Source: an uncultured Owenweeksia sp. (GTDB taxonomy: Bacteria > Bacteroidota > Bacteroidia > Flavobacteriales > Schleiferiaceae). Taken from it: a DNA stretch of 64,000 nucleotides. Below the pieces are notes generated by a model. The model did not search any database. It worked only from the letters and a program-made list of their open reading frames with translations, and had not been told where the DNA came from. The position numbers and the translations under genes were made by a program. The DNA lies in the NCBI GenBank assembly GCA_937146805.1, contig CAKZRR010000043.1, positions 1-64,000 on the forward strand, given 5' to 3'. Below, in pieces: positions 1 to 7,307 of this stretch. Positions within the stretch are counted from its first letter, which is position 1, and every line of letters begins with the position of its first letter.

Positions 1-77
1 TACTAGCCCTCAGTGTGTTCTTTATTATTGGTTTTGTACTTATGCTACGAGTTCCAAAAACTAAGGAGGTACACTAA
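1..77 (+). CDS. C-terminal end of a membrane transporter (partial)
   Basis: An open frame enters from the left edge (first full codon at 3) and stops with TAA at 75-77. The 24 visible residues are a hydrophobic helix (LALSVFFIIGFVLML) followed by a short basic tail (RVPKTKEVH). That is the usual look of the last membrane segment of an MFS-type transporter. The family is inferred only from this short tail. The gene converges on the minus-strand gene that ends at 139. Confidence 0.4.
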   Translation, partial: LALSVFFIIGFVLMLRVPKTKEVH

Positions 78-138
78 TGGCTTATTATTAAAAATAGACA
101 AGAGCTATCTGCTTGATTAGTTTTCAGAACAAAAGCAA

Positions 139-522
139 CTAAATTTCATACTTCGCGAGTGATTCCAACAATTTTTTAGACGGTTTCCCAGTGCTACTTC
201 CTCCATTCTTTTTAGCTCCGGGATTTCGGCTAGTTACCCACTCATAAAACTCATCATGTGGATACAAATACCATTTAGAGGCGTATGGAAAAGCTACATA
301 TAGGTTTTTGTCTTTGTATTTACTTAAGATTTCAAAGCGACCTTTTAACTGAATTTTAAGAATATCACCCTTTACGCCTACAGCGTGGAGATCAGCGCCA
401 TTATAATCATCAAACATTCGGTACGTAATATACCCGTAATCGGCCATTACGCCACTCAATTTTTGATAGTTGAAGCTTTCTTGTTGCTTATTGTTTAAAC
501 TACTGTACTTAATTTTCTCCAT
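139..522 (-). CDS. small PD-(D/E)XK-like nuclease-fold protein beside the RM gene
   Basis: This 127-residue protein starts best at ATG 522, two bases from the stop of the upstream RM gene; a longer frame to 546 would overlap that gene. The middle of the protein (ADLHAVGVKGDILKIQLKGR) has the spacing of a PD-(D/E)XK nuclease core, with an acidic residue, a beta strand and Q-x-K in place of E-x-K. A tryptophan-rich region and a lysine/glycine-rich tail follow. It was probably co-transcribed with the restriction-modification gene upstream and may be its accessory nuclease or a separate group-specific protein. The fold assignment is inference. Confidence 0.5.
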   Translation of the reverse strand: MEKIKYSSLNNKQQESFNYQKLSGVMADYGYITYRMFDDYNGADLHAVGVKGDILKIQLKGRFEILSKYKDKNLYVAFPYASKWYLYPHDEFYEWVTSRNPGAKKNGGSSTGKPSKKLLESLAKYEI

Positions 523-523
523 T

Positions 524-1164
524 CTACTCAATCTTAACTTTATCAATTTCTTTCATAAGTCTGTCCGTTTCGGAAAGAGCAACTATAATTTTTTGATAAT
601 GTAAAATATCATCAAATTCTAAGGTTCTTTCTTTACGGTCTTTTAGCCATTTTTGAGCTGGTTGGTAACCACCAATATAAAATTCCCAAGCAGTTAATGG
701 AACATTATCAAAATACTGCTTGTCATTTATCCAAATCCTACCAAGGTTGTTTTCTTCATCAAATAATTCCCAATCTTTCTTCCCAATTTTGGTTGTAACG
801 GTATTGTCTCCCCCTTTTGGATAAGTTGTAATGTAATCTTCCACTTTTGGAGATTCCAATAAATGAATTTGGCGTATTTCGCCACCCAGTTTTACCAACT
901 GCCAAAACTTATTTTTGTCTTTTGGATAAGGCACTCTTGGGAAATCTATTTTTAAAAATTCTTTGTATTTCTCTCGGTAAGTTGGCGAGTGTAGCACCGC
1001 ATAGATGTAATCCAAAATATCAATTGGTGAAAATGACTTTTCAATACTTTCTTTTTCATTGATAAAAGACAATTTTATGGTCGTTGCAATTTGATTGATA
1101 ATTACAGTATTTAAATTCGGGGTTCTTTTTTCTATCAGCTCAGTGGATTGTTGACCGTTGGACT
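524..1164 (-). pseudogene. C-terminal fragment of type IIG/ISP-like restriction-modification enzyme, cut off by the prophage
   Basis: This is the target-recognition end of the enzyme whose first 852 codons lie at 38392-40947. From the prophage junction the host frame reads NGQQSTELIEKRTPNLN and continues without a stop to codon 211. It carries the family-typical late motifs GGYQPAQKWLKDRK and HYQKIIVALSETDRLMKEID. A stop codon (TAG) in the same frame lies at the phage edge, and no good start codon is left, only a TTG at 1072, so the fragment is probably not usefully translated. Joining the two halves after removing the prophage and one GGACT repeat gives ...YPKS-NGQQ... in frame. The homology to type ISP/IIG enzymes is recognised from motifs; the split is read directly from the sequence. 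Confidence 0.9.
1160..1164. repeat. target-site duplication, left copy (GGACT)
   Basis: GGACT here matches GGACT at 38392-38396. A 5-bp duplication is what Mu-type transposition leaves, and deleting one copy plus the prophage restores the RM reading frame. Because the end-proximal T at 1164 would also make both prophage ends start with TATA, a 4-bp GGAC duplication cannot be excluded. Confidence 0.85.
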
Positions 1165-1170
1165 ATATTC

Positions 1171-1223
1171 GCCAAAACGTAAAATGAAATTCTAAAAGCG
1201 GGAGCCAAAACGCAAAATGAAAT
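1171..1223 (+). repeat. right-end transposase binding sites (two direct copies)
   Basis: GCCAAAACGTAAAATGAAAT at 1171-1190 and GCCAAAACGCAAAATGAAAT at 1204-1223 differ by one base and are spaced 33 bp, about three helical turns. The first lies 6-7 bp inside the prophage edge, the position of an end-proximal MuA site. The same motif occurs at the other end. Confidence 0.85.
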
Positions 1224-1230
1224 AATTATT

Positions 1231-1244
1231 CTGCCACGCTGTCA
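1231..1244. promoter_or_regulatory. 14-bp motif shared by both prophage ends (left copy)
   Basis: CTGCCACGCTGTCA follows the inner end site by 7 bp. CTGCCACGGTGTCA (38117-38130) follows the innermost site at the other end by 6 bp. The two differ by one base. It may bind a host or phage factor that helps synapse the ends; its role is unknown. Confidence 0.45.
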
Positions 1245-1322
1245 TTTTTCGCTCCGCAAATCTCCAAACTATTTTACTCTCAGCTCACTCGTTTTATTAA
1301 TATTCTAAAGTACCTTTGGTGC

Positions 1323-1425
1323 CGCTACAATTCTCGGAAACCACCAATAAAATACAACAGGGCGCGATGCCTTGGTGCATCTCTTGGTGGTTTTTTCCAT
1401 TTAGAATTGTAGCGATGCGCCCTGT
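1323..1425. other. nested inverted repeats / structured element after the late-minus operon
   Basis: Three nested arms are visible: CGCTACAATTCT (1323-1334) with 1403-1414, 12 bp perfect; AAACCACCAA (1338-1347) with 1384-1393, 10 bp perfect and followed by T6 on the plus strand; and GATGC/GCATC in the centre. A competing pairing, ACAGGGCGC (1357-1365) with 1417-1425, would form a pseudoknot or an alternative fold. It lies just past the last late-minus gene, so it may terminate or stabilise that transcript or block entry from the host side. No coding sequence is seen between 1224 and 1428. Confidence 0.55.
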
Positions 1426-1428
1426 TTC

Positions 1429-2235
1429 TTACTCCAATGAGTAATTGGCCGTTAACACCTCTATTTTCCTTCCTCGCTTGCTCGTAGTAGCTCCATTACT
1501 GGCACTTAGCGACTTATCAATGCGCTTGGTATGCCAGCCGTGTTCCTTTATATAGCTCTCCAATAGCTCGCTTGGATAGCTGCTAAGTAAGAACTTCCCT
1601 TTCATACTCGCAAGCGCTTTAAGGTCGCGCTCAAAATGCTCATTGGTGTACCCACCATAGTGGCCTTGGTCGCTATCAACATAGGGCGGATCGGCATACA
1701 CGAATGTGTCTGCACTATCATGCACTGTAATCACCTTATCAGCACCGTTGCACTCAATGGTCGTACATCTCATTCGTTGCTCTAAATCCTCCTTAAAAGC
1801 TTCAATCTTGTTGGTCAAACGCTTGGTAGATGAGTTGGTTCGGGCATAGCCCCATGTGCCAATAGTGGATGCAAAACCTTGACTTGTGCACACCCAAAAA
1901 GCCCAGGCTCTTTGAACTCTACTAAACAGCTGTGGCAGGTTGTAGATAACCAAAGCGTGCTTGTACGTTTGGCGGCTGTGCAACGTGCTTTCTACCGCCT
2001 GTCTCAAATTAAAGAAGTCATGCTTCAGAACTTCGTAAAAGTTCACCACATGGCTGTTTACATCGTTAATCACCTCAAAATCGCTTGGCTCTTTAGCCCA
2101 AAATACCGCGCCACCACCAAAGAATGGCTCAACGTACTTCTTGTGTCCAGGAATCAACGGAATTATCTCTTTAAGCATAGATTGCTTACCCCCATAGTAT
2201 GAGATTGGGGTTTTGAATTTGCTACAATTCATCAA
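1429..2235 (-). CDS. dam: phage DNA adenine methylase (Dam, D12 class)
   Basis: The protein has 268 residues, the normal length for the D12 class N6-adenine methyltransferases. Motif I appears as ISYYGGKQSML near residue 12 followed by VEPFFGGGAVFW, and the catalytic motif IV is DPPY near residue 182, after a conserved acidic strand. It methylates adenine in a short site using S-adenosylmethionine; in Mu-like phages such enzymes protect virion DNA from restriction. It is the last gene of the late-minus operon, 14 bases after the preceding gene and next to the prophage end. The genome sits in a broken restriction gene, but there is no direct evidence that the two are linked. Confidence 0.9.
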   Translation of the reverse strand: MMNCSKFKTPISYYGGKQSMLKEIIPLIPGHKKYVEPFFGGGAVFWAKEPSDFEVINDVNSHVVNFYEVLKHDFFNLRQAVESTLHSRQTYKHALVIYNLPQLFSRVQRAWAFWVCTSQGFASTIGTWGYARTNSSTKRLTNKIEAFKEDLEQRMRCTTIECNGADKVITVHDSADTFVYADPPYVDSDQGHYGGYTNEHFERDLKALASMKGKFLLSSYPSELLESYIKEHGWHTKRIDKSLSASNGATTSKRGRKIEVLTANYSLE

Positions 2236-2249
2236 TAAAAATTTAGGGT

Positions 2250-2738
2250 TTAAAAATATTGTAAGGAGAACTTTTTGCCAGCCAGCCGCAAGGTATTAAC
2301 CTTGGCTACAAGCTCATTCTCATGTGTTTTAAGGGCTAGTGGTAAGCTTATGATAAACTGCTTGTTTCCAACGGACTCAATTTCCGTGGCCACAAACACA
2401 CCTTCCTCATTACTAGACTCTAAACCAGCTGCCAAAAATGGCACGGCCTCGCTTTCTAGCGACACAAATACACCATCCGTATTAGCCAATGCCGATTGGA
2501 TGGTGATTCGCCTAAAATCTGCGTCAAATAGATCGTTCAGGTAATTTTTCAAGCTAATAGCTTGGCTGTTTACATTCGTAAGATATAGATGCTCGCGTCT
2601 CCACAAATCATACTCATTGTACTGTACGATCAATGGATATAGTAATGAGTAAAAAAAGCCATGAAACTTGCGCTTTGCAAACAAGGTACCAAGGTCATCA
2701 ACAAGCTTCTGTTGTATGTTGTAAATCCAAAATCTCAT
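2250..2738 (-). CDS. hypothetical phage protein at the gp48 position of the baseplate block
   Basis: This 162-residue protein overlaps the baseplate J gene by 4 bases (ATGA), so the two are translationally coupled. No family is recognised. The N-terminal half is rich in aromatic residues (RFWIYN, FHGFFYSLLYP) and the C-terminal half is predicted beta-rich with no signal peptide. In Mu the gene after gp47 is gp48, a baseplate component, so a baseplate role is inferred from position only. Confidence 0.55.
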   Translation of the reverse strand: MRFWIYNIQQKLVDDLGTLFAKRKFHGFFYSLLYPLIVQYNEYDLWRREHLYLTNVNSQAISLKNYLNDLFDADFRRITIQSALANTDGVFVSLESEAVPFLAAGLESSNEEGVFVATEIESVGNKQFIISLPLALKTHENELVAKVNTLRLAGKKFSLQYF

Positions 2739-3544
2739 ACTGTGTATCGCGGTTCAAAACCTATGAAATCCATCATATCATCCGCATAATTAAAGTACCC
2801 GGCAGCAAGCAAATAGTCGCGCTCTATTTTAACCAATGGCTGCCCAAAAGGCGTAACCGTTAAATCATCAAACAGAACGTCATCAACACCAGGCACTGAT
2901 CTAATGATCCTCACCACATCGTTAAACAAAATGATACCTTCAGTACCAAGGCTAAGCCTGTACGTTTCCAGCACTTCCATGATGCCCTTTCTAATGGTTG
3001 CCTCCATGTAGTTGCCGTCAAAGTACACCTTGCCTACAGCACTTACTACATCTGCGTTTTGGCTTAGCACACCTATGTCGGTGCCGGACACTTTAATATC
3101 TTCCATATATCCTTTAAAAGCTATTTGCTCATTGGCATCCAACGCCACTAGCAAGCCGCCAGCATCTAGCTTGGCCACCTTCATAACCAATCCTCCATTA
3201 TTGTTTTCACTAGCGGTCGCTATCGCTATAATCTGCTTGCTTTCATCAATAATTGAGTAGCTGGACTGACCAGTCTTTTTATTCCAATCTAGCGAATCTC
3301 CATATTGGAATTTCTTTGCCTCACGTGATAACCAATCTAACTTTCCATATCGTTGCCGTTCACGCTCTATCTCCAGCTGCCTTTTTTCATGATTAAAAAT
3401 ATCCTGAAAAGTTTTGATAACACCAGCAACCAAATCACAAAGCAAGTACCATATAGCCACCACCGATGGATTATTCATTTCCGGCAATAACTCATCTTTT
3501 TTGGCTATCATCTCCGCTCTGATCTCCTCCAGCGTCTTATCCAT
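2735..3544 (-). CDS. baseplate J-like protein (Mu gp47-like)
   Basis: The protein has 269 residues. It has a helical N-terminus (EEIRAEMIAKKDELLPEMNN), a middle segment typical of baseplate wedge proteins, and the late motif TEGIILFNDVVRIIRSVPGVDDV, which resembles the conserved region of baseplate J/gp47 proteins (forming the wedge that links hub and fibres). It is about 100 residues shorter than many gp47 proteins. It overlaps its neighbours at both ends. Odd placement: the fibre and lysis genes sit between it and the gp46-like gene, which are normally adjacent. Confidence 0.65.
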   Translation of the reverse strand: MDKTLEEIRAEMIAKKDELLPEMNNPSVVAIWYLLCDLVAGVIKTFQDIFNHEKRQLEIERERQRYGKLDWLSREAKKFQYGDSLDWNKKTGQSSYSIIDESKQIIAIATASENNNGGLVMKVAKLDAGGLLVALDANEQIAFKGYMEDIKVSGTDIGVLSQNADVVSAVGKVYFDGNYMEATIRKGIMEVLETYRLSLGTEGIILFNDVVRIIRSVPGVDDVLFDDLTVTPFGQPLVKIERDYLLAAGYFNYADDMMDFIGFEPRYTV

Positions 3545-4107
3545 TACTTCAGTATTTTAATAATTAGCTTTATAAGCCAAACCAATGGCCATACAGCAAG
3601 CCCTATGTAAAACGGTGGCCAACTCCACCACTTGGTGATAACTGTCTCTGATTTTACGGCTGTTGTTTTAACACTAGCCTTCAACAAGCTGTCGTTAGTT
3701 TCTATAAGCTGGCTCAAGTGTTCTTTCTGCCTATCCGTAATAAGCCGGTAGCTAGTAATAGCATCTTCGCATTGGCTTATTATAGTTAGCTTACCATTTT
3801 TAGCCTCAATGCTCAACCCCTCACTCTTCAGTTGCATATCCTTAAGCAATCCAGTCAACGAGTCGCAGGGGTTCTCAATCTCCACCTCCTGGTCCAGTCC
3901 TGGTGTAATTTCGGTATAACTGCTATCTGTTTGGCTGGCATAGGTATATAAGCTGTCCAACTCTTTTTCAAGCAAACGCGCATACTCCTCGGTAGCTGTA
4001 ACCTCATTCGTTTCAGTGGTCTCTTGCATGGTTCTGCAACTACCAAGGAGCAATAGCGCGCTGAGCGTGTAGAGTAGCGCTTTCGTTTTGTTCAACATTT
4101 TTATCAT
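3544..4107 (-). CDS. candidate unimolecular spanin (lipoprotein with C-terminal membrane anchor)
   Basis: This 187-residue protein has a signal peptide ending in a lipobox (LLLGSC, acylated Cys about residue 24). A soluble acidic helical stretch of about 130 residues follows, and a C-terminal membrane helix from about residue 160 (FYIGLAVWPLVWLIKLIIKIL) ends in lysines. One chain that could be anchored in the outer membrane by lipid and in the inner membrane by a helix is the architecture of u-spanins such as T1 gp11, which fuse the two membranes at lysis. It lies directly after the endolysin and small membrane genes. The role is inferred from architecture and context; no sequence similarity to a known spanin is claimed. 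Confidence 0.65.
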   Translation of the reverse strand: MIKMLNKTKALLYTLSALLLLGSCRTMQETTETNEVTATEEYARLLEKELDSLYTYASQTDSSYTEITPGLDQEVEIENPCDSLTGLLKDMQLKSEGLSIEAKNGKLTIISQCEDAITSYRLITDRQKEHLSQLIETNDSLLKASVKTTAVKSETVITKWWSWPPFYIGLAVWPLVWLIKLIIKILK

Positions 4108-4108
4108 C

Positions 4109-4426
4109 CTACCTATTTTCTAACTCTTTTACTTTTTCTTCAAGTTCTGATACATCTTTAATCAGCCCTTCAAGCATTATGTCTCTTACTTGAAAGTCAG
4201 AAGAAGCATCTTTATTGGTGTAGCGGTCTTTAGTGGCTACCTCCAATTTAATCATGTCTTCTTGCAAACTCTTTAGTATTTGTTCTGCAACCGCATCATT
4301 TATATTAGTATTCCACAGTAACGCCACAGCCGCAATAATACCTGCTGCCGAAATAGTATTTAACACCGGGCGAATAACATCGCGCCAATGAATGGGCGCT
4401 GGTGGATTTACGGGTGTGTTTTCCAT
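4109..4426 (-). CDS. small membrane protein of the lysis cassette (holin/antiholin candidate)
   Basis: The protein has 105 residues. After a proline-rich start (NTPVNPPAPIHWRDVIRPVL) there is one membrane helix (about 24-42, SAAGIIAAVALLW). An acidic region follows, ending in a coiled coil (LIKDVSELEEKVKELENR). It sits one base after the endolysin stop and two bases before the spanin candidate. One membrane helix plus a cytoplasmic or periplasmic coiled coil fits a holin regulator or a short holin, but no family is recognised. Confidence 0.55.
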   Translation of the reverse strand: MENTPVNPPAPIHWRDVIRPVLNTISAAGIIAAVALLWNTNINDAVAEQILKSLQEDMIKLEVATKDRYTNKDASSDFQVRDIMLEGLIKDVSELEEKVKELENR

Positions 4427-4427
4427 T

Positions 4428-4841
4428 TTAATCTAAATTTTTAATGAATTTCCACTTACTATCCCCGCCACTCACAAAATACTGGCGATGGTTGCCTGCC
4501 GTTGGTGCGTAATCACAGTGTATAAAGTTCTTGTAGCGTGTTACCCTGGTGTAATCGGTGTGCTTAATAATAAGCTCCTCCAATTTATCAAGGTCTTTAG
4601 CCTTCCAATCTACCGCGCCTTTGCCTTTAAAAGTGTGTTGGCTGTTACCGCTACGGCCTTTGCTGCGCTCATACTTATAGGATCTATAACCACTATTTTG
4701 ACTAGCCGTAATAGGCGCGCCCATCTCTTTTCGCACCACCAACATAGGAACTATATGGTGCGTTAAAATCTTATCTGCTACGTCTTGAGGTACATCACCA
4801 TAGGTAATGCAGAACTCTGATATTTTAAAAGGCATTCTCAT
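4428..4841 (-). CDS. endolysin, M15-type D-Ala-D-Ala peptidase
   Basis: The start is best placed at ATG 4841, overlapping the upstream gene's stop; the upstream TTG at 4850 is less likely. The 137-residue protein shows the zinc-peptidase pattern of family M15: SGYRS, then H-x8-D (QHTFKGKGAVDW) and the late HCD motif (FIHCDYA). The zinc ligands are predicted to be His, Asp and His. The enzyme cuts the peptide cross-bridge of peptidoglycan at lysis. It has no signal peptide, so it needs a holin, and candidate holins flank it on both sides. Confidence 0.82.
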   Translation of the reverse strand: MRMPFKISEFCITYGDVPQDVADKILTHHIVPMLVVRKEMGAPITASQNSGYRSYKYERSKGRSGNSQHTFKGKGAVDWKAKDLDKLEELIIKHTDYTRVTRYKNFIHCDYAPTAGNHRQYFVSGGDSKWKFIKNLD

Positions 4842-4843
4842 CT

Positions 4844-5092
4844 CTAACAATTTTCTTTTTTAGCTCTAAACTTTGCTGGCAACATATTGCCAAACTTTTG
4901 CATAATCACCGCTAAAAATTGATCGCTCAATCCGGCTATAAACACAGCTCCGGCAATCAGCACATACACAATCTCATTCCATGTACCGCTAAAGCTTGAT
5001 GGAAACCACCACTTGGAGCAAAGGCCAGCAAAACCTATAAGCATGGCGATCATCCCTATCGCATTGGTAATCGGATTTTTCATCTCTCTCAT
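4844..5092 (-). CDS. two-helix membrane protein, holin candidate
   Basis: This 82-residue protein has two membrane helices (IGMIAMLIGFAGLC and IVYVLIAGAVFIAGL) joined by a short loop, then a basic tail (KFRAKKENC). This is the form of a class II holin. It lies directly upstream of the endolysin. Its exact role is not proven, because a second multi-helix protein precedes it. Confidence 0.6.
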   Translation of the reverse strand: MREMKNPITNAIGMIAMLIGFAGLCSKWWFPSSFSGTWNEIVYVLIAGAVFIAGLSDQFLAVIMQKFGNMLPAKFRAKKENC

Positions 5093-5094
5093 AA

Positions 5095-5511
5095 TTATAG
5101 AATAAAATATAAAATTAAAAAGGCTATAAAACAGGCCAGTTTAATGGTAGCCTTAAACCATATTGGTGCATCTTTTACCAGCTTATCTAGCTTGGATACC
5201 GTGCCGGTATAAAAGAAACCTTGACCGGTTACCAGGTTTTGAAAGCCATCTCGCAAAAGCCACCTCGCTGCCAATGCCCAAAAAGTGCCAGCCGCTATTT
5301 TGGCAATCGGCATAGGATCAAATAAATTAGCCGTAATCAAAATAGCCATCGCGGCTAATCCAAATTCTAACCCGTCTGTGATCTTGCGGGTTTTGTCAAT
5401 ACTAATGGGCGCTTTCTTGTTCTTTAGCTGTAAAAAATAGCCTTCGCTTAGCCCGTCAAAAAGCGCTATTGCCAATACGGCAAATAGAAATAATGCGTTG
5501 AAATCTGTCAT
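5095..5511 (-). CDS. multi-helix membrane protein of the lysis cassette
   Basis: This 138-residue protein has about four hydrophobic segments (FLFAVLAIALF; FGLAAMAILITANLF; IAAGTFWALAARWLL; IKLACFIAFLILYFIL). It is the first gene of the lysis group and ends two bases before the two-helix protein. It may be a holin or an auxiliary lysis protein. No family is recognised. Confidence 0.5.
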   Translation of the reverse strand: MTDFNALFLFAVLAIALFDGLSEGYFLQLKNKKAPISIDKTRKITDGLEFGLAAMAILITANLFDPMPIAKIAAGTFWALAARWLLRDGFQNLVTGQGFFYTGTVSKLDKLVKDAPIWFKATIKLACFIAFLILYFIL

Positions 5512-5531
5512 AATACTTGTGTTTGTTAAAT

Positions 5532-7307
5532 TTAAAGTCCTGTGAATGGATAACTCACAGCCGAGCTATCTCTATGCGGGTAGTAAGTATCCCATTCCAT
5601 TTTACTTCTATAAATAGTACCCTTACCAGTGCCTAAATTATAGGTAACATCATCGTGCTCACCTGCGCTTACGCTCACTAAATTCGCAGCGCAATCAACA
5701 TTAAAGCTTATATCTTGCCAGCGGTAAGCGGGATGAACGTTGTCAAAATTGAATGTGATAGTAACTGTGTTTCCACTAATCACAATTGAGGTATCCACCT
5801 CTTCACGCATTCTTCTATATTCAATAACTTCACGCTCGCTGGCTACCCACATTTTATCGCCACCTATCACCTCCAAGCTGTCCATAAAATAGGTGTGGTC
5901 GGGTAGTACCAATCCGTGGTTTCCCCAGCAAATCCAATAATTCTTTAAGTCTAGGTAAGCAATTGATGCGTTGATGAGCATACTGGCATAGTCCGTAGTA
6001 TTAGCAGTAAACAAACGGCCTAGTAAAGCAGTGGTATCCGTAGGGAAGTTGGCCATATCCAAGTTAGGCGGATAGGTGTTATAAATAGTCCACCCCGAGC
6101 TGGTATTTGAACTGCTTATTAAACTGAAATCCATAGAGTCAGCCACTTCCAAATAGTACTCTCTATATTGCGCGGGAGGCAACATGTGCGTAGCCAACAT
6201 TCCTGTATTCTCATGCAGCTCATCTTGCAGCCACGTAATTTGATTTCGGGCATTTACAAAATCAAAAACTTGCGCATGATTATAGCTATGATTGATTAAA
6301 CCATGACCTACATGAACTGCGGCTATAATGTCATTTATACCCATAAACCCACGCGGATCTCCAATGTTGAATATACTGCCATTGGCGGCAAAGCTGCCTC
6401 GCCAATTTATTTGCCGGCCAGTACCATCGTTAAACGTTTTCTTTAAACCTTCAAAATTCATCAACCCTACATTATTGCCATCGTCAAAAGTTACTGATAC
6501 CGCAAAATGTTTGTCGTATTTTAGTTTAGGAAAATAAGATGTGAACCCCGTTACAGGCGCATCATAAGTAAGCACCAACTGCACGTTGCTACTTACCGCT
6601 GTACTCACCAATGTTGGTGGAGTCATTAAAGTTGGATGCAACGTTGGGTAGTCCGTAGGGGTTAGGGGTCGGTTAGGCGTTTCTTTTAAAACGAATCCCA
6701 TAATATTAGTCGGGCCATATCTGCCGCGTTGGTAAACTTTAACTATCAACTCGCCACTGGCTGGTGCAACCACTAGGCTGTCTATATTGTTGTCATTAGA
6801 TTGTAGTCCAGCATACGCCTTTATAACGCCATTCACTTCCACCAATCCGCTATCAGCTTGATGACTAAACGACCGCACAATGGGTATAAGCGTATATCGT
6901 GCCGCCAAGCAGTTACTAAACTTATAAATCATGGTGTCGCTAAACATCAAATAACTAACCCCTCTTAGTCCTACCGAATCAGGAATCTGATCCTGAATCA
7001 ATGGACTGATGAATGACCTCATGCCTGTACCAACAGAGCCAATATTAAACAGACTAATGCCAGTACTGTTACCTGCTAAGTCAAGCAAGTTAGAAGCAAG
7101 CAAGCCGGCTGAATAATTAATATTATTCCAGCCAGTGGCGTTATAAGCATTTTCAGTAAAATTCACCCCAATAACACGGCCAACCGTATCAGGCAAATCC
7201 ACCGTGGCCACCTTCGCAGTACCCCCTAAATTGTAGAGGTACGGGCGCAAGTTTCTTTGAGCTAAAAGGCCGTTACAGGCCAGCAATATGATTGCTAATA
7301 ACCTCAT
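5532..7307 (-). CDS. secreted or tail-associated polysaccharide deacetylase-like protein
   Basis: This 591-residue protein starts with a Sec signal peptide (MRLLAIILLACNGLLAQ). The N-terminal 230 residues are predicted beta-rich. A NodB-type carbohydrate esterase core follows: motif 1 VTFDDGNN (about 272-279) and motif 2 HSYNH (about 340-344, metal ligands). About 160 beta-rich residues end the chain. Such enzymes remove acetyl groups from surface polysaccharide or peptidoglycan. The gene touches the upstream fibre gene by one base (stop and start share a base) and lies in the tail-fibre position, so a tailspike-like receptor-modifying role is likely. The signal peptide is unexpected for a virion protein. 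Confidence 0.72.
   Translation of the reverse strand: MRLLAIILLACNGLLAQRNLRPYLYNLGGTAKVATVDLPDTVGRVIGVNFTENAYNATGWNNINYSAGLLASNLLDLAGNSTGISLFNIGSVGTGMRSFISPLIQDQIPDSVGLRGVSYLMFSDTMIYKFSNCLAARYTLIPIVRSFSHQADSGLVEVNGVIKAYAGLQSNDNNIDSLVVAPASGELIVKVYQRGRYGPTNIMGFVLKETPNRPLTPTDYPTLHPTLMTPPTLVSTAVSSNVQLVLTYDAPVTGFTSYFPKLKYDKHFAVSVTFDDGNNVGLMNFEGLKKTFNDGTGRQINWRGSFAANGSIFNIGDPRGFMGINDIIAAVHVGHGLINHSYNHAQVFDFVNARNQITWLQDELHENTGMLATHMLPPAQYREYYLEVADSMDFSLISSSNTSSGWTIYNTYPPNLDMANFPTDTTALLGRLFTANTTDYASMLINASIAYLDLKNYWICWGNHGLVLPDHTYFMDSLEVIGGDKMWVASEREVIEYRRMREEVDTSIVISGNTVTITFNFDNVHPAYRWQDISFNVDCAANLVSVSAGEHDDVTYNLGTGKGTIYRSKMEWDTYYPHRDSSAVSYPFTGL

Noticed and set aside
847..1062. Plus-strand frame inside the RM C-terminal fragment.
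   Set aside because: It lies antisense to a recognisable conserved protein region.
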